DNA from: Pelomonas sp. CA6
GTDB lineage: Bacteria > Pseudomonadota > Gammaproteobacteria > Burkholderiales > Burkholderiaceae_C
Reading direction: 5' to 3'
NCBI RefSeq assembly: GCF_022549225.1
Contig: NZ_JAKZFD010000003.1
Span: 62,001 to 126,000 of the forward strand
DNA: 64,000 nucleotides
The position numbers and the translations under genes were made by a program. This document shows positions 1 to 8,837 of this stretch, piece after piece (position 1 is the stretch's first letter; each line of letters begins with the position of its first letter). The notes under the pieces are model-generated. The model did no database searches and was not told where the DNA came from. It worked only from the letters and a program-made list of their open reading frames with translations.

Positions 1-855
1 ACCGCCGCGGCGCAGGTGATGCGCGAGTTCTCCGTCAAGGTGCCGCTGCCGGCGCTGCCGCATCTGGTCGACGTGGTCGGCACCGGCGGCGACGGCGCGC
101 ACACCTTCAACATCTCCACCTGCTCGATGTTCGTGGCCGCCGCGGCGGGCGCGCAGGTTGCCAAGCATGGCAACCGCAGCGTCTCCAGCAAGACCGGCAG
201 CGCCGATGTGATCGAGGCGCTGGGCGCGCGTCTGGACCTGACGCCGCCGCAGGTGGCGCACTGCGTCACGGAAAGCGGCATCGGCTTCATGTTCGCGCCC
301 AACCACCATCCGGCGATGAAGAACATCGCGCCGGTGCGCCGCGAGCTGGGCGTGCGCACCATCTTCAACATCCTGGGCCCGCTGACCAACCCGGCGGGCG
401 CGCCCAACATCCTGATGGGCGTCTTTCACCCCGACCTGGTGGGCATCCAGGTGCGCGTGATGCAGCGCCTGGGCGCTGAGCATGCGCTGGTGGTCTATGG
501 CAAGGACGGCATGGACGAGATCTCGCTGGGCGCGGCCACGCTGGTCGGCGAGCTGAGGAACGGCGAGATCCGCGAGTACGAGATCCATCCCGAGGACTTT
601 GGCCTGCCCATGGCCTCCAACCGCAGCCTCAAGGTCGAAGGCCCGGCGCAGAGCAAGGCCATGCTGCTGGGCGTGCTCGGCGGCGAGACCGGCCCGGCGC
701 GCGACATCGTGCTGCTCAACGCCGGCGCCACGCTGTACGCGGCGAATGTCGCGGCCAGCATCGCCGAAGGCATAGACCGGGCGCGCAGCGCGCTGGACAG
801 CGGCGCCGCGCGCGCCAAGCTGGACCAGTTCGTCGCGGCGTCCCAGGGGAGCTGA
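1..855 (+). CDS. trpD: Anthranilate phosphoribosyltransferase, 5' end cut off by window
   Basis: Transfers phosphoribose from PRPP to anthranilate, the second committed step of tryptophan synthesis in the cytoplasm. The frame is already open at base 1 and reads 284 residues to a TGA; the GTG/ATG pair at 16-21 is internal, because the family normally has about 60 more N-terminal residues. Visible family signatures are the PRPP-binding VGTGGDG near residue 27, the NISTCS stretch near 40 and the AKHGNRS stretch near 57. trpC begins 2 nt after the stop, so the two genes are almost certainly cotranscribed. Confidence 0.96.
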   Translation, partial: TAAAQVMREFSVKVPLPALPHLVDVVGTGGDGAHTFNISTCSMFVAAAAGAQVAKHGNRSVSSKTGSADVIEALGARLDLTPPQVAHCVTESGIGFMFAPNHHPAMKNIAPVRRELGVRTIFNILGPLTNPAGAPNILMGVFHPDLVGIQVRVMQRLGAEHALVVYGKDGMDEISLGAATLVGELRNGEIREYEIHPEDFGLPMASNRSLKVEGPAQSKAMLLGVLGGETGPARDIVLLNAGATLYAANVAASIAEGIDRARSALDSGAARAKLDQFVAASQGS

Positions 856-857
856 CG

Positions 858-1661
858 ATGTCCGACATCCTGCATCGCATCAACGCGGTCAAGCGCGAGG
901 AGGTGGCCGCCGCGATGGCCCGGCGGCCGCTGGCCGCGCTGCGTGCCGAGGCCGAATCCCGCGGCGAGGCGCCGCGCGGCTTCGAGCGCGCGCTGCGCGC
1001 CGCGATCGCGGCCGGGCAGCCCGCGGTGATCGCCGAGATCAAAAAGGCCAGCCCCAGCAAGGGCGTGCTGCGCGAGGACTTCCGTCCCGCCGAGATCGCG
1101 CAGAGCTATGCGCGCCATGGCGCGGCCTGCCTCAGCGTGCTGACCGACCAGCCCTTCTTCCAGGGCAGCGTGGCCTATCTGCAGCAGGCGCGCGCCGCCT
1201 GCGCGCTGCCGGTGCTGCGCAAGGACTTCATGGTCGACCCCTACCAGGTCTACGAGGCGCGGGCGATGGGCGCGGACTGCATCCTGCTGATCGCCGCCAG
1301 CCTGGACGACGGCCCGATGGCCGAGCTGGAGGACTGCGCGCGTGGCCTGGGCCTGGATGTGCTGGTCGAGGTCCATGATGGCGACGAGCTGGAGCGCGCG
1401 CTGCGCTTGAAGACCCCGCTGCTGGGCATCAACAACCGCAATCTCAAGACCTTCGAGGTCACGCTGGACACGACGCTGGCGCTGCTGCCGCAGGTGCCGG
1501 CGGACCGGCTGCTGGTGACCGAGTCCGGCATCCTGGCGGCCGACGATGTGCGCCGCATGCGCGACGCGCAGGTGAACGCCTTCCTGGTCGGCGAGGCCTT
1601 CATGCGCGCGCCCGATCCCGGCGCCGCGCTGGCGCAGCTGTTCGGCACCACGGCCCGCTGA
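858..1661 (+). CDS. trpC: Indole-3-glycerol phosphate synthase
   Basis: Closes the indole ring from carboxyphenylaminodeoxyribulose phosphate in tryptophan synthesis. The 267-residue TIM-barrel protein has the usual length for a stand-alone TrpC. The substrate-binding [12 protein letters not shown] segment lies at residues 58-69, and later family blocks include [21 protein letters not shown] and LVTESGI. It is a single-domain enzyme, not the TrpC-TrpF fusion of enterobacteria. It lies 2 nt after trpD, and its stop overlaps the ung start by one base, which suggests translational coupling. Confidence 0.97.
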   Translation: MSDILHRINAVKREEVAAAMARRPLAALRAEAESRGEAPRGFERALRAAIAAGQPAVIAEIKKASPSKGVLREDFRPAEIAQSYARHGAACLSVLTDQPFFQGSVAYLQQARAACALPVLRKDFMVDPYQVYEARAMGADCILLIAASLDDGPMAELEDCARGLGLDVLVEVHDGDELERALRLKTPLLGINNRNLKTFEVTLDTTLALLPQVPADRLLVTESGILAADDVRRMRDAQVNAFLVGEAFMRAPDPGAALAQLFGTTAR

Positions 1662-2344
1662 TGCAGATCGATTGGACGGTGGAGGCCGGCTGGCAGCCGG
1701 TGCTCGATGCCTGGCGCGACGGGCCCGAGGGTGCGCGCATCCAGGCGCTGCTGCGCGAGCGCCTGGCGGCCGGCGCGACGATCTACCCGCCCGAGCCGCT
1801 GCGCGCGCTGCGGCTGACCCCGCGCGCCGCGGTCCATGCCGTGATCCTGGGCCAGGATCCCTACCACGGGCCCGGTCAGGCCGAGGGGCTGGCCTTCTCC
1901 GTGGCCGAGGGGCAGAAGTTCCCGCCTTCGCTGCGCAACATCTTCAAGGAACTGCAGCGCGACCTGGGCCAGCGGCCGCCGATGTCCGGCAGCCTGGTGC
2001 CCTGGGCCCAGCGCGGCGTGCTGCTGCTCAACACCAGCCTGACGGTGGAAGACGGCCAGCCGGCCAGCCATGCAAAAAAGGGCTGGGAATCGCTGACCGA
2101 CGCGCTGATCGCCACCACCGCGCGCGACCCCGCGCCCAAGGCCTATCTGCTGTGGGGCGCGCATGCGCAGGCCAAGGCCGCGCTGATCGAGGCCGCCGGC
2201 CAGGGCCACCTGGTGCTGCAGGCCAACCACCCCTCGCCGCTGTCGGCCAACCGCCCGCCGCTACCCTTCCTGGGCTGTGGCCACTTCGGACAGGCGCAGC
2301 GCTGGCTGGCCGAGCGCGGCGTGGCGCTGGATTGGCAGCTCTAG
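1661..2344 (+). CDS. ung: Uracil-DNA glycosylase, family 1
   Basis: Removes uracil from DNA to start base-excision repair. The 227-residue protein matches the family length. The water-activating motif GQDPYHG is at residues 64-70 with the catalytic Asp at 66, and the HPSPLSA motif begins at His190. The ATG overlaps the trpC stop in a TGATG arrangement, so this repair gene sits at the end of the trp transcript. A downstream gene on the opposite strand ends 11 nt away. Confidence 0.97.
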   Translation: MQIDWTVEAGWQPVLDAWRDGPEGARIQALLRERLAAGATIYPPEPLRALRLTPRAAVHAVILGQDPYHGPGQAEGLAFSVAEGQKFPPSLRNIFKELQRDLGQRPPMSGSLVPWAQRGVLLLNTSLTVEDGQPASHAKKGWESLTDALIATTARDPAPKAYLLWGAHAQAKAALIEAAGQGHLVLQANHPSPLSANRPPLPFLGCGHFGQAQRWLAERGVALDWQL

Positions 2345-2355
2345 GCGGGCGCGAC

Positions 2356-3066
2356 TCAGGGCATCTCGCAGCGCAGCCAGCGTCGGCTGGCATCGACCCA
2401 GTCAATGTCCTGGAAGCCGGCCTCCCGGGCGAGTTGGCGCAGCGCGGGTTCGTCCAGCGGCTGGATGCGAAAGTAGTGCGTCCATTGCCGTCCATCGGCC
2501 CGCGCATAGCGCAGCGTCATGGCCACCTGGCCCTGGGTGCGCTCCACATGGTAGACCCACAGGACCAGGTCCTTGTCGTCGCCTTCGTCTCCGGTGACGC
2601 GGCCCGGCGTGACCCGTGCCAGCCAGTCGGCGTCATGAACCTGGACCAGCCACAGTCCTCCGGGTCGCAGATGGCGGGCGGCGCAGGCGGCAAAGGCATG
2701 TCGGGTTTCGGCGGCCGGCATGTGAATCAGCCCGGCCGCCAGCAGCACCACGTCGAAACGCTCTGCCAGGGTCAGCGTCTCAATGCCCGCATGCATGGCC
2801 TGCGCCCGCAATGGAAGATGAGTCAGCATCTCCGCCGAGTTGTCGACCGCGACCACGGAACAGCCCTGCGCCAACAGGGGGCGAGTGAGGCGGCCGGGGC
2901 CGCAGCCCAGTTCCAGGACTCGGGTGCCGGCGCCCAGCCAGGGGCTTAGCGCCTGCAGTTCTCCGCGATAGGGCAGGTCACGGTACAGCTCCACTGAGCA
3001 GCCGTCGGCGGTCTGTGGGCCGGGGCCGCTGCCGGAAAACAGCGGCTCGGTGGTCGTCGGCTTCAT
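2356..3066 (-). CDS. Class I SAM-dependent methyltransferase
   Basis: A 236-residue cytoplasmic methyltransferase of unknown substrate. The SAM-binding motif I (VLELGCGPGRLT) is at residues 50-61, followed by an acidic VVAVDNSAEM strand at 71-80 and a later LRPGGLWLVQ strand, typical of the UbiE/Methyltransf_11-like fold. The frame stays open upstream for 61 more codons, but the start at MKPTTTEP is preferred because the upstream residues are low-complexity and lack family similarity. It is transcribed convergently with ung and divergently from the GlcNAc operon, so no partner is implied. Confidence 0.82.
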   Translation of the reverse strand: MKPTTTEPLFSGSGPGPQTADGCSVELYRDLPYRGELQALSPWLGAGTRVLELGCGPGRLTRPLLAQGCSVVAVDNSAEMLTHLPLRAQAMHAGIETLTLAERFDVVLLAAGLIHMPAAETRHAFAACAARHLRPGGLWLVQVHDADWLARVTPGRVTGDEGDDKDLVLWVYHVERTQGQVAMTLRYARADGRQWTHYFRIQPLDEPALRQLAREAGFQDIDWVDASRRWLRCEMP

Positions 3067-3326
3067 GCGGACTCCTGGGCGGGCCTGTGCGCGGATTGTG
3101 CGGGTCCGGAGGTGCGCGCGCCGTTTGTTGCGTGATCCGTCCTCGGGCAGACCCCGGTTGGCGCCGCGACAATGACTGGTATCGTGGTGGTCGCGCCAGC
3201 GGGTGCTTGGCTGGTGCCCAGCCTGATCGAGGCATAACCCAGACGGCAAGGGGCATGAGTCCCCGTTCTGACTCGATCGGACCTGCCCCGGAAAGTCCTT
3301 CGCACCGTGCGAAGCGAGTCCAGTGA

Positions 3327-3372
3327 AGTACCAATTGACGTTTTCAAATTTTTGGTACTAAACTGGTATTAA
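3327..3372 (+). promoter_or_regulatory. Candidate promoter and repressor half-sites of the GlcNAc operon
   Basis: TTGACG at 3335-3340 and TAAACT at 3359-3364 have an 18-nt spacing and could be a sigma-70 promoter. Overlying it are an exact inverted repeat (AGTACCAA at 3327-3334, TTGGTACT at 3352-3359) and a direct repeat (TGGTACTAA at 3353-3361, TGGTATTAA at 3364-3372) with an 11-nt, one-turn period. The ACTGGT half-site matches half of the operator-like palindrome upstream of the TonB receptor. Repression by the adjacent GntR protein is inferred. The remainder of 3067-3326 shows no gene. Confidence 0.5.
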
Positions 3373-3373
3373 C

Positions 3374-4330
3374 ATGACTCGTTTCTCCCAGGCCTTGTTG
3401 CTGGCCGCTCCTCTCAAACCCGCGTTGGCCGGGCTGCGCTTTCTACTTGGCGTGGATGGCGGCGGCACGGGGACGCGTGTGCGTTTGACCGATCTGCAGG
3501 GGCGGGTGCTGGGTCAGGGCGAGGCCGGGCCGTCGGCGCTGGGGCAGGGCGTGGCCCAGGCCTGGCGCCATGTGCAGCAGGCCGCGCAGGCGGCCGCGCA
3601 GCAGGCCGGGCTGAGCGAGCTGCCCCTGGAGCAGACCGCGATCGGCCTGGGGCTGTCCGGTGCCGGCGTGCCGGCGCAGGCGCGCGATTTCCTCGACCGG
3701 CAGCCGGGCTATGCCCAGGTGGCGCTGGACAACGATGGCTTCACCACCGTGCTGGGCGCCCATGGCGGCGAGCCCGGCGGCGTGATCGCATCCGGCACCG
3801 GTTCGGTGGGCGAGGCCTTGCGCGGCGATGGCTCGCGGGTGCTGGTCGGCGGCTGGGGCTGGATCGGCGGCGACGAGGGCAGCGGCGCCTGGCTGGGCCT
3901 GGCGGCGATGCGCCAGGCGCAGAAGGCCCAGGATGGGCGCGCGGCCGAGGGGCCGCTGGCGCACGCCGTGTGGCAGGCCTGCGGGGCGCTGGACGCCCAG
4001 GGCCGGCCCGACCGCGACGCGCTCTCCGCCTGGGTGGCGCAGGCGCGCCAGCACGCCTATGCGCAGCTCGCGCCGCTGGTGTTCGAACATGCCGCGGCGG
4101 ACCCCGCGGCCGCGGCCCTGGTGCGGGACGCGGTGGCCGAGCTGGCATCCGTGGCGCTGGCGTTGGATCCGACGCAGCAACTGCCGCTGGCACTGTGCGG
4201 CAGCATCGCGCTGCGTCTGCGTGACGGTTTCTCAGGCAACATTCGGGCCCGCTGCGTGCAGCCCCGGGGCGATTCCGCCGACGGCGCCCTGCTGCTGGTG
4301 CGCAGCGCCATCACAGAAAGCGCCTCATGA
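3374..4330 (+). CDS. nagK: BadF/BadG-family kinase, probable N-acetylglucosamine kinase
   Basis: Probably phosphorylates imported GlcNAc to GlcNAc-6-phosphate in the cytoplasm, supplying NagA. The 318-residue protein has the sugar-kinase/actin fold signatures: phosphate-1 loop GVDGGGTGTR at residues 26-35, a second phosphate loop IASGTGSVG, and a glycine-rich GGWGWIGGDEGSG block typical of the BadF ATPase family. The N-terminus carries about 20 residues ahead of the first loop, slightly more than usual. First gene of a tight nag operon; its stop overlaps nagR by 4 nt. Substrate is inferred from the neighbours, and glucosamine kinase is the main alternative. Confidence 0.85.
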   Translation: MTRFSQALLLAAPLKPALAGLRFLLGVDGGGTGTRVRLTDLQGRVLGQGEAGPSALGQGVAQAWRHVQQAAQAAAQQAGLSELPLEQTAIGLGLSGAGVPAQARDFLDRQPGYAQVALDNDGFTTVLGAHGGEPGGVIASGTGSVGEALRGDGSRVLVGGWGWIGGDEGSGAWLGLAAMRQAQKAQDGRAAEGPLAHAVWQACGALDAQGRPDRDALSAWVAQARQHAYAQLAPLVFEHAAADPAAAALVRDAVAELASVALALDPTQQLPLALCGSIALRLRDGFSGNIRARCVQPRGDSADGALLLVRSAITESAS

Positions 4331-5070
4331 GCCACAAGCTGCCCTTCCAGTTCAAGCCCGATTCCGAAGCCGCCTCGCCGCTGTACATGCAGCTGGCGCA
4401 CAAGCTGGCGCAAGCGATACGCGAAGGCCATTACCAGGCCGACGAGGCGCTGCCGTCGGAGCGCGTGCTGTCGGAATCGCTGGACCTGTCGCGCGTGACC
4501 GCGCGCAAGGCGATCGACCGGCTGGTGGAGCAGGGCCTGATCGTGCGCAAGCGTGGCTCGGGCAACTACATCGCGCCCAAGCTGGAGCAGCCGCTGTCGC
4601 GCCTGACCAGCTTCTCCGAGGAGCTGCACCAGCGCGGCTTCAAGCCCAGCAGCCGCTGGCTCACGCGCGGCTTTGCGATGGCGGCGCCGGATGAGCAGCT
4701 GGCGCTGGGCCTGACCACCGGGCAGCGCGTGGCGCGTCTGGAGCGCCTGCGCCTGGCCGACCAGGTCGTGATGGCCTATGAGCTGAGCGTGCTGCCAGAG
4801 GCGCAGCTGCCCGACCCGCAGAAGGTCGGCTCCTCGCTGTACGAATACCTGGCCCAGGCGGGCCGCGCGCCGGTGCGGGCGCTGCAACACATTCGAGCCA
4901 TCAACGCGGATTCGCGCCTGGCCGGCCTGCTGGAGGTTCCGGTGGGTCAGGCGGTGCTGTTCATCACGCGGGTGGGTTATCTGGAATCGGGTCAGGCAGT
5001 GGAGCTGACCCATTCGTATTGCCGCAGCGATTACTACGACTTCGTCGCGGAGATGAGGCGCGACGGATGA
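4327..5070 (+). CDS. nagR: GntR/HutC-family regulator, probable NagR/DasR-type repressor
   Basis: A 247-residue transcription factor that probably represses GlcNAc genes and is released by an amino-sugar phosphate. Residues 17-83 form the GntR winged helix (LPSERVLSESLDLSRVTARK is the recognition region), and residues about 95-240 form a UTRA effector domain with the SRLTSFSEEL linker typical of the HutC subfamily. It overlaps nagK by 4 nt and nagA by 4 nt. Candidate targets are the half-sites before nagK and the 16-bp palindrome upstream of the TonB receptor. The exact effector is not visible. Confidence 0.88.
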   Translation: MSHKLPFQFKPDSEAASPLYMQLAHKLAQAIREGHYQADEALPSERVLSESLDLSRVTARKAIDRLVEQGLIVRKRGSGNYIAPKLEQPLSRLTSFSEELHQRGFKPSSRWLTRGFAMAAPDEQLALGLTTGQRVARLERLRLADQVVMAYELSVLPEAQLPDPQKVGSSLYEYLAQAGRAPVRALQHIRAINADSRLAGLLEVPVGQAVLFITRVGYLESGQAVELTHSYCRSDYYDFVAEMRRDG

Positions 5071-6206
5071 CGGACGCACAGCACATCGAGGGCTACATAC
5101 TGACACCGGCCGGCTTTGTCCGCGGTGTGCTGGAACACAGCGAGGGGCGCATCACCGCGGTACGCGGCGAGCCCGTCGCGGAGTACGAGGTGCGCCACGG
5201 TGCCCCGTCCCTGCCGCTGGTGCTGCCGGGCTTCATCGACGTCCACGTCCATGGCGGCGGCGGCCACGACACCATGGAAGGCGGCCAGGCCGCCGAGCAG
5301 ATCGCGCGGCTGCATGTGCGCCACGGCACGACCGCGCTGCTGGCCACGACCATGACCGCGCCGCTGGAGGAGATCCAGTCCGCGCTGGTCGCGCTGGCGC
5401 CGCAATGCCGCGAGCGCGCGCCGGGCAGCGCCCGCGTGCTGGGCGTGCATCTGGAGGGGCCCTACATCAACCCCGGCAAGCTGGGCGCGCAGCCCGACTT
5501 CGCGAAGAAGGCCAGCCTGGACGAGGTGCGCGCGCTGGACGCGATCGCGCCGATCCGCCTGATCACGTTGGCGCCCGAGCTGCCGGGCAATCTGGAGCTG
5601 GTCGAGCAGTTGCGCGCCGCGGGCTTCCAGGTGCAGATCGGCCACTCGCTGGGCAGCTATGAAGACGGCGTGGCCGCGCTGCAGCGCGGTGCCGGCGGCT
5701 TCACCCATCTGTTCAACGCGATGACCGGGCTGCACCACCGCGAGCCCGGCATGGTGGGCGCGGCGCTGGCCCATGCGCGCTATGCCGAGATCATCCCCGA
5801 CCTGCTGCATGTGCATCCCGGCGCGATCCGCGTCGCGCTGCGCAGCATCCCCTGCCTGTTCTGCGTGACCGATTCGACCGCGGCGGCCGGTATGCCCGAT
5901 GGCGAGTACAGCCTGGGCCGCCACCGCGTCACCAAGTGCATGGGCGGCGTGCGCCTGCCCGACGGCACGCTGGCCGGGTCGACGCTGACCATGGACCAGG
6001 CGCTGCGCAACCTGGTGCTGCAGCTGGGGCTGGAGATCGCCGAGGCCTCGCTGCGCGTCTCCACCCATGCCGCCGATTACCTGGGGCTGGAGGACCGCGG
6101 CCGGCTGGCCGCCGGCGCCTGGGCCGATTTCGTCGTGATGGACCGTGACTTGCAACTGCAACGCGTGGTCGTGGAAGGAGAAGAGTGTGACCTCGCGAAT
6201 GCTTGA
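5067..6206 (+). CDS. nagA: N-acetylglucosamine-6-phosphate deacetylase
   Basis: Removes the acetyl group from GlcNAc-6-phosphate to give glucosamine-6-phosphate. The 379-residue amidohydrolase has the metal-site HVHGGGG (His60, His62), the HLEGPYINPGK block, GHSLGSYEDG, THLFNAM, and the catalytic-Asp segment VTDSTAAAGM. The start at MTDAQHIEGY is chosen because its ATG overlaps the nagR stop as ATGA; an in-frame start 48 nt upstream would lie deep in nagR. The product feeds the downstream SIS-type deaminase. Confidence 0.95.
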   Translation: MTDAQHIEGYILTPAGFVRGVLEHSEGRITAVRGEPVAEYEVRHGAPSLPLVLPGFIDVHVHGGGGHDTMEGGQAAEQIARLHVRHGTTALLATTMTAPLEEIQSALVALAPQCRERAPGSARVLGVHLEGPYINPGKLGAQPDFAKKASLDEVRALDAIAPIRLITLAPELPGNLELVEQLRAAGFQVQIGHSLGSYEDGVAALQRGAGGFTHLFNAMTGLHHREPGMVGAALAHARYAEIIPDLLHVHPGAIRVALRSIPCLFCVTDSTAAAGMPDGEYSLGRHRVTKCMGGVRLPDGTLAGSTLTMDQALRNLVLQLGLEIAEASLRVSTHAADYLGLEDRGRLAAGAWADFVVMDRDLQLQRVVVEGEECDLANA

Positions 6207-7209
6207 GGAGGCGCTGAGCGCGCCGCAGGTGGTGGCCCGTCAGCTGGCGGCCGACCAGGACGCCTATGCCCGGTTGGGGCAGGCCCTGCGCGACAAACCG
6301 CCCACCGGGCTGCTGACCATCGCGCGCGGCAGCTCCGACCATGCCGCCCACTACATGGCCTATCTGGTGATGGCGCGCCTGGGCCGGCTGGTGACCTCGC
6401 TGCCGATGTCGCTGATCACGCTGTACCACAGCCAGATCGAGTCGCGCGGGCTGGTGTCGCTGGCCTTCTCGCAGTCGGGCCAGAGCCCGGACCTGGTCTC
6501 GCCGACGCGCTATTTCCGCGAGGCCGGCGCGCGCACCGTGGCCTTCGTCAACGCGGCCGGGTCGCCGCTGGCGGACGCGGCCGAGCATGTGTTCGCGCTG
6601 CATGCCGGCCCCGAGCAGAGCGTGGCCGCGACCAAGAGCTACATCGCCCAGCTGCTGGCCGGTGCCCGCGTGGTCGCCGCCTGGCAGGGCGATGAGGACC
6701 TGGCCGCGGCGCTGCAGCAGCTGCCGCAGGCGATGGAGCGCGCCGCCGCGCTGCGCTGGGATGCGGCGGTGGATGCGCTGGTCGGCGCCGACAAGCTGTT
6801 CGTGATCGGCCGTGGCACCTCGCTGCCCATCGCGCTGGAGGCGGCGCTGAAGTTCAAGGAAACCTGCGGCATCCAGGCCGAGGCCTTCTCGGGCGCCGAG
6901 GTCAAGCACGGGCCGATGGCGCTGGTGGAGGAGGGCTATCCGCTGCTGGTGTTCGCGCCGCGCGGACCGGCCCAGGCCGGCCTGCTGGCACTGGCCGAGG
7001 AGATGCGCGGCCGTGGCGCGCGGGTGCTGCTGGCGGCCCCCGAAGGCACGCCCGGCGCCGAGCTGCAACTCGCCTGCACCGGCAACGAGGACCTGGATCC
7101 GATCGCCGCGGTGCAGAGCTTCTATCCCATGGTGGAGGCGCTGGCCCGTGCGCGCGGCCTGAATCCCGACCAGCCGCGCCACCTGGCCAAGGTGACGAAG
7201 ACGCATTGA
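6187..7209 (+). CDS. nagB-II: SIS-domain glucosamine-6-phosphate deaminase, NagB-II type
   Basis: Converts glucosamine-6-phosphate to fructose-6-phosphate and ammonia, the last step of GlcNAc catabolism. The 340-residue protein has two SIS domains (about 35-165 and 200-325), seen in ARGSSDHAAHYMAY, SQSGQSPDLV and GRGTSLPIALEAALKFKE, but lacks the N-terminal glutaminase domain of GlmS. This marks the non-orthologous NagB-II type. A GTG start at 6187 is chosen because AAGGAG lies 6 nt upstream; the ATG at 6199 is too far from that site. The gene overlaps nagA by 20 nt. Confidence 0.88.
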   Translation: MTSRMLEEALSAPQVVARQLAADQDAYARLGQALRDKPPTGLLTIARGSSDHAAHYMAYLVMARLGRLVTSLPMSLITLYHSQIESRGLVSLAFSQSGQSPDLVSPTRYFREAGARTVAFVNAAGSPLADAAEHVFALHAGPEQSVAATKSYIAQLLAGARVVAAWQGDEDLAAALQQLPQAMERAAALRWDAAVDALVGADKLFVIGRGTSLPIALEAALKFKETCGIQAEAFSGAEVKHGPMALVEEGYPLLVFAPRGPAQAGLLALAEEMRGRGARVLLAAPEGTPGAELQLACTGNEDLDPIAAVQSFYPMVEALARARGLNPDQPRHLAKVTKTH

Positions 7210-7291
7210 GCGATGTCCCCGTCCGGGGCGGTCCCTGGCCGCCTCGGGCCTCTTCCGGCCCATGCCGGGCTTGCAGGCAGAACAGAACACG

Positions 7292-8794
7292 ATGAGCAAC
7301 GAAGCAATTCATCCCGGCCGCCTGGTGATGGTGGACATCCAGGGCAAGCAGCTGGACGCGGCGACCGCGGACTTCCTGCGCGAGCACCGCATCCGCGCGG
7401 TCTGCCTGTTCCGCAAGAACCTGGGCACGGAGGAAGAGGTGCGCCGGCTCACCCGCGAGCTGCGCGAGGTGATGGGGCCGGACGCGCTGATCGGCCTGGA
7501 CCAGGAGGGCGGCTCGGTGGTGCGCGCCACCTTCCTGCCGCAGCCGCCGTCGGCCATGGCCCTGGGCGCCTCGGGCGACGCGGCGCTGGCGCGCGAGGTG
7601 GGTGCGGCGGTGGCGCGCGGGCTGCGTGGCATTGGCATCAACTGGAACTTCGCGCCGGTCGCGGACATCAACAACAACCCCGCCAACCCGGTCATCGCCG
7701 AGCGCAGCTTCTCCGAGAGCGCCGACGAGGTCACGCGTCTGGCGGGGGCCTGGATGCGCGGCTCGCTGGACGAGGGCGTGGCCTGCTGCATCAAGCATTT
7801 CCCCGGCCATGGCGATACCCATGTGGATTCGCACCTGGACCTGCCGACGGTGGAGAAGTCGCGCGCCGAGCTGGATGCGCTGGAGCTGCGCCCCTTCAAG
7901 GCCCTGTGCACGCCGGACGCCACGGGCCGGGTGGCCGCACCGTCGGTGATGACGGCCCACATCGTCTACCCGCTCATCGATCCCGATCATCCGGCCACGC
8001 TGTCGGCGCGCATCCTGGGCGGCATCCTGCGCGAGGAATGGGGCTATGACGGCGTGGTGATCACCGACGCGCTGATGATGAAGGCCATCGCCGACCGCTA
8101 TGGCTATGCCCGCGCGGCCGAGCTGGCGATCAACGCCGGCGCCGACCTGATCCTGGCCCAGGGCTCGCTGGCCGAGCAGGCGCAGTCGCTGCGCGCGCTG
8201 CACGATGCGCTGGCGCGCGGTGTGCTGAGCGAGGCGCGCGTGGCGCAGGCCGCGGCGCGCATCGACGCGCTGGCGCGCGCCTATCCGGTGGACCATGCCG
8301 ACTACGCCGCGGCACAGCGCGCCGCCGACGACGCGCTGATGCGCCGCGCCTGGGCCGCCGGCCTGACGGCGCTGCGCGGCGCGCAGGCGCCCGCGCTGGA
8401 CGCGCCGCTGCGCGTGCTGGTACAGGACGAGGTGCCCACCGATGGCGTGTCCGAAGCGGGGCCCACCGGCGCCCAGGTGCGCGCGCTCTTCGCCGCGCAC
8501 CGCGACGTGGAGGTCGTCGCGCTGGCCGACATCTCCGCGCTGGACTGGATGCAGCTGCCGCGCGACGGCCGCTTCACCGTGCTCGCCTCCACCCACCGCG
8601 CTCGCTACGGCGCCGAGGCGGCGGGCTGGCGGCCGGACCTGCATCTGGTGCTGTGGAACCCCTTCCAGGCGCTGGACGTGAGCGCGCCGACGCTGGTGAG
8701 CTGGGGTTATGCCGACGGCGCTCTGGCGGCCATCGAAGCCTGGCTGCAGGGTCGTTCGGCCGCGGCCGGCCATGCGCCGGTGGCACTGGGTTGA
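7292..8794 (+). CDS. nagZ: Glycoside hydrolase family 3 beta-N-acetylhexosaminidase
   Basis: Probably cleaves terminal beta-GlcNAc from chitobiose, short chitooligosaccharides or muropeptides. The GH3 barrel shows IGLDQEGGSV, NFAPVADINNNPANPVI and the NagZ/GH3 catalytic loop KHFPGHGDTHVDSH. At 500 residues it is well above the roughly 340 of housekeeping NagZ; the extra 150 or so residues at the C-terminus form a second domain, as in two-domain GH3 enzymes. No signal peptide is seen from the start MSNEAIHPG, suggesting cytoplasmic action. It follows nagB-II after 82 nt. Confidence 0.88.
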   Translation: MSNEAIHPGRLVMVDIQGKQLDAATADFLREHRIRAVCLFRKNLGTEEEVRRLTRELREVMGPDALIGLDQEGGSVVRATFLPQPPSAMALGASGDAALAREVGAAVARGLRGIGINWNFAPVADINNNPANPVIAERSFSESADEVTRLAGAWMRGSLDEGVACCIKHFPGHGDTHVDSHLDLPTVEKSRAELDALELRPFKALCTPDATGRVAAPSVMTAHIVYPLIDPDHPATLSARILGGILREEWGYDGVVITDALMMKAIADRYGYARAAELAINAGADLILAQGSLAEQAQSLRALHDALARGVLSEARVAQAAARIDALARAYPVDHADYAAAQRAADDALMRRAWAAGLTALRGAQAPALDAPLRVLVQDEVPTDGVSEAGPTGAQVRALFAAHRDVEVVALADISALDWMQLPRDGRFTVLASTHRARYGAEAAGWRPDLHLVLWNPFQALDVSAPTLVSWGYADGALAAIEAWLQGRSAAAGHAPVALG

Positions 8795-8837
8795 CGCAGC
8801 CCTGAACACTCCCCCTCAACCCTCGGATCGGCCGACC

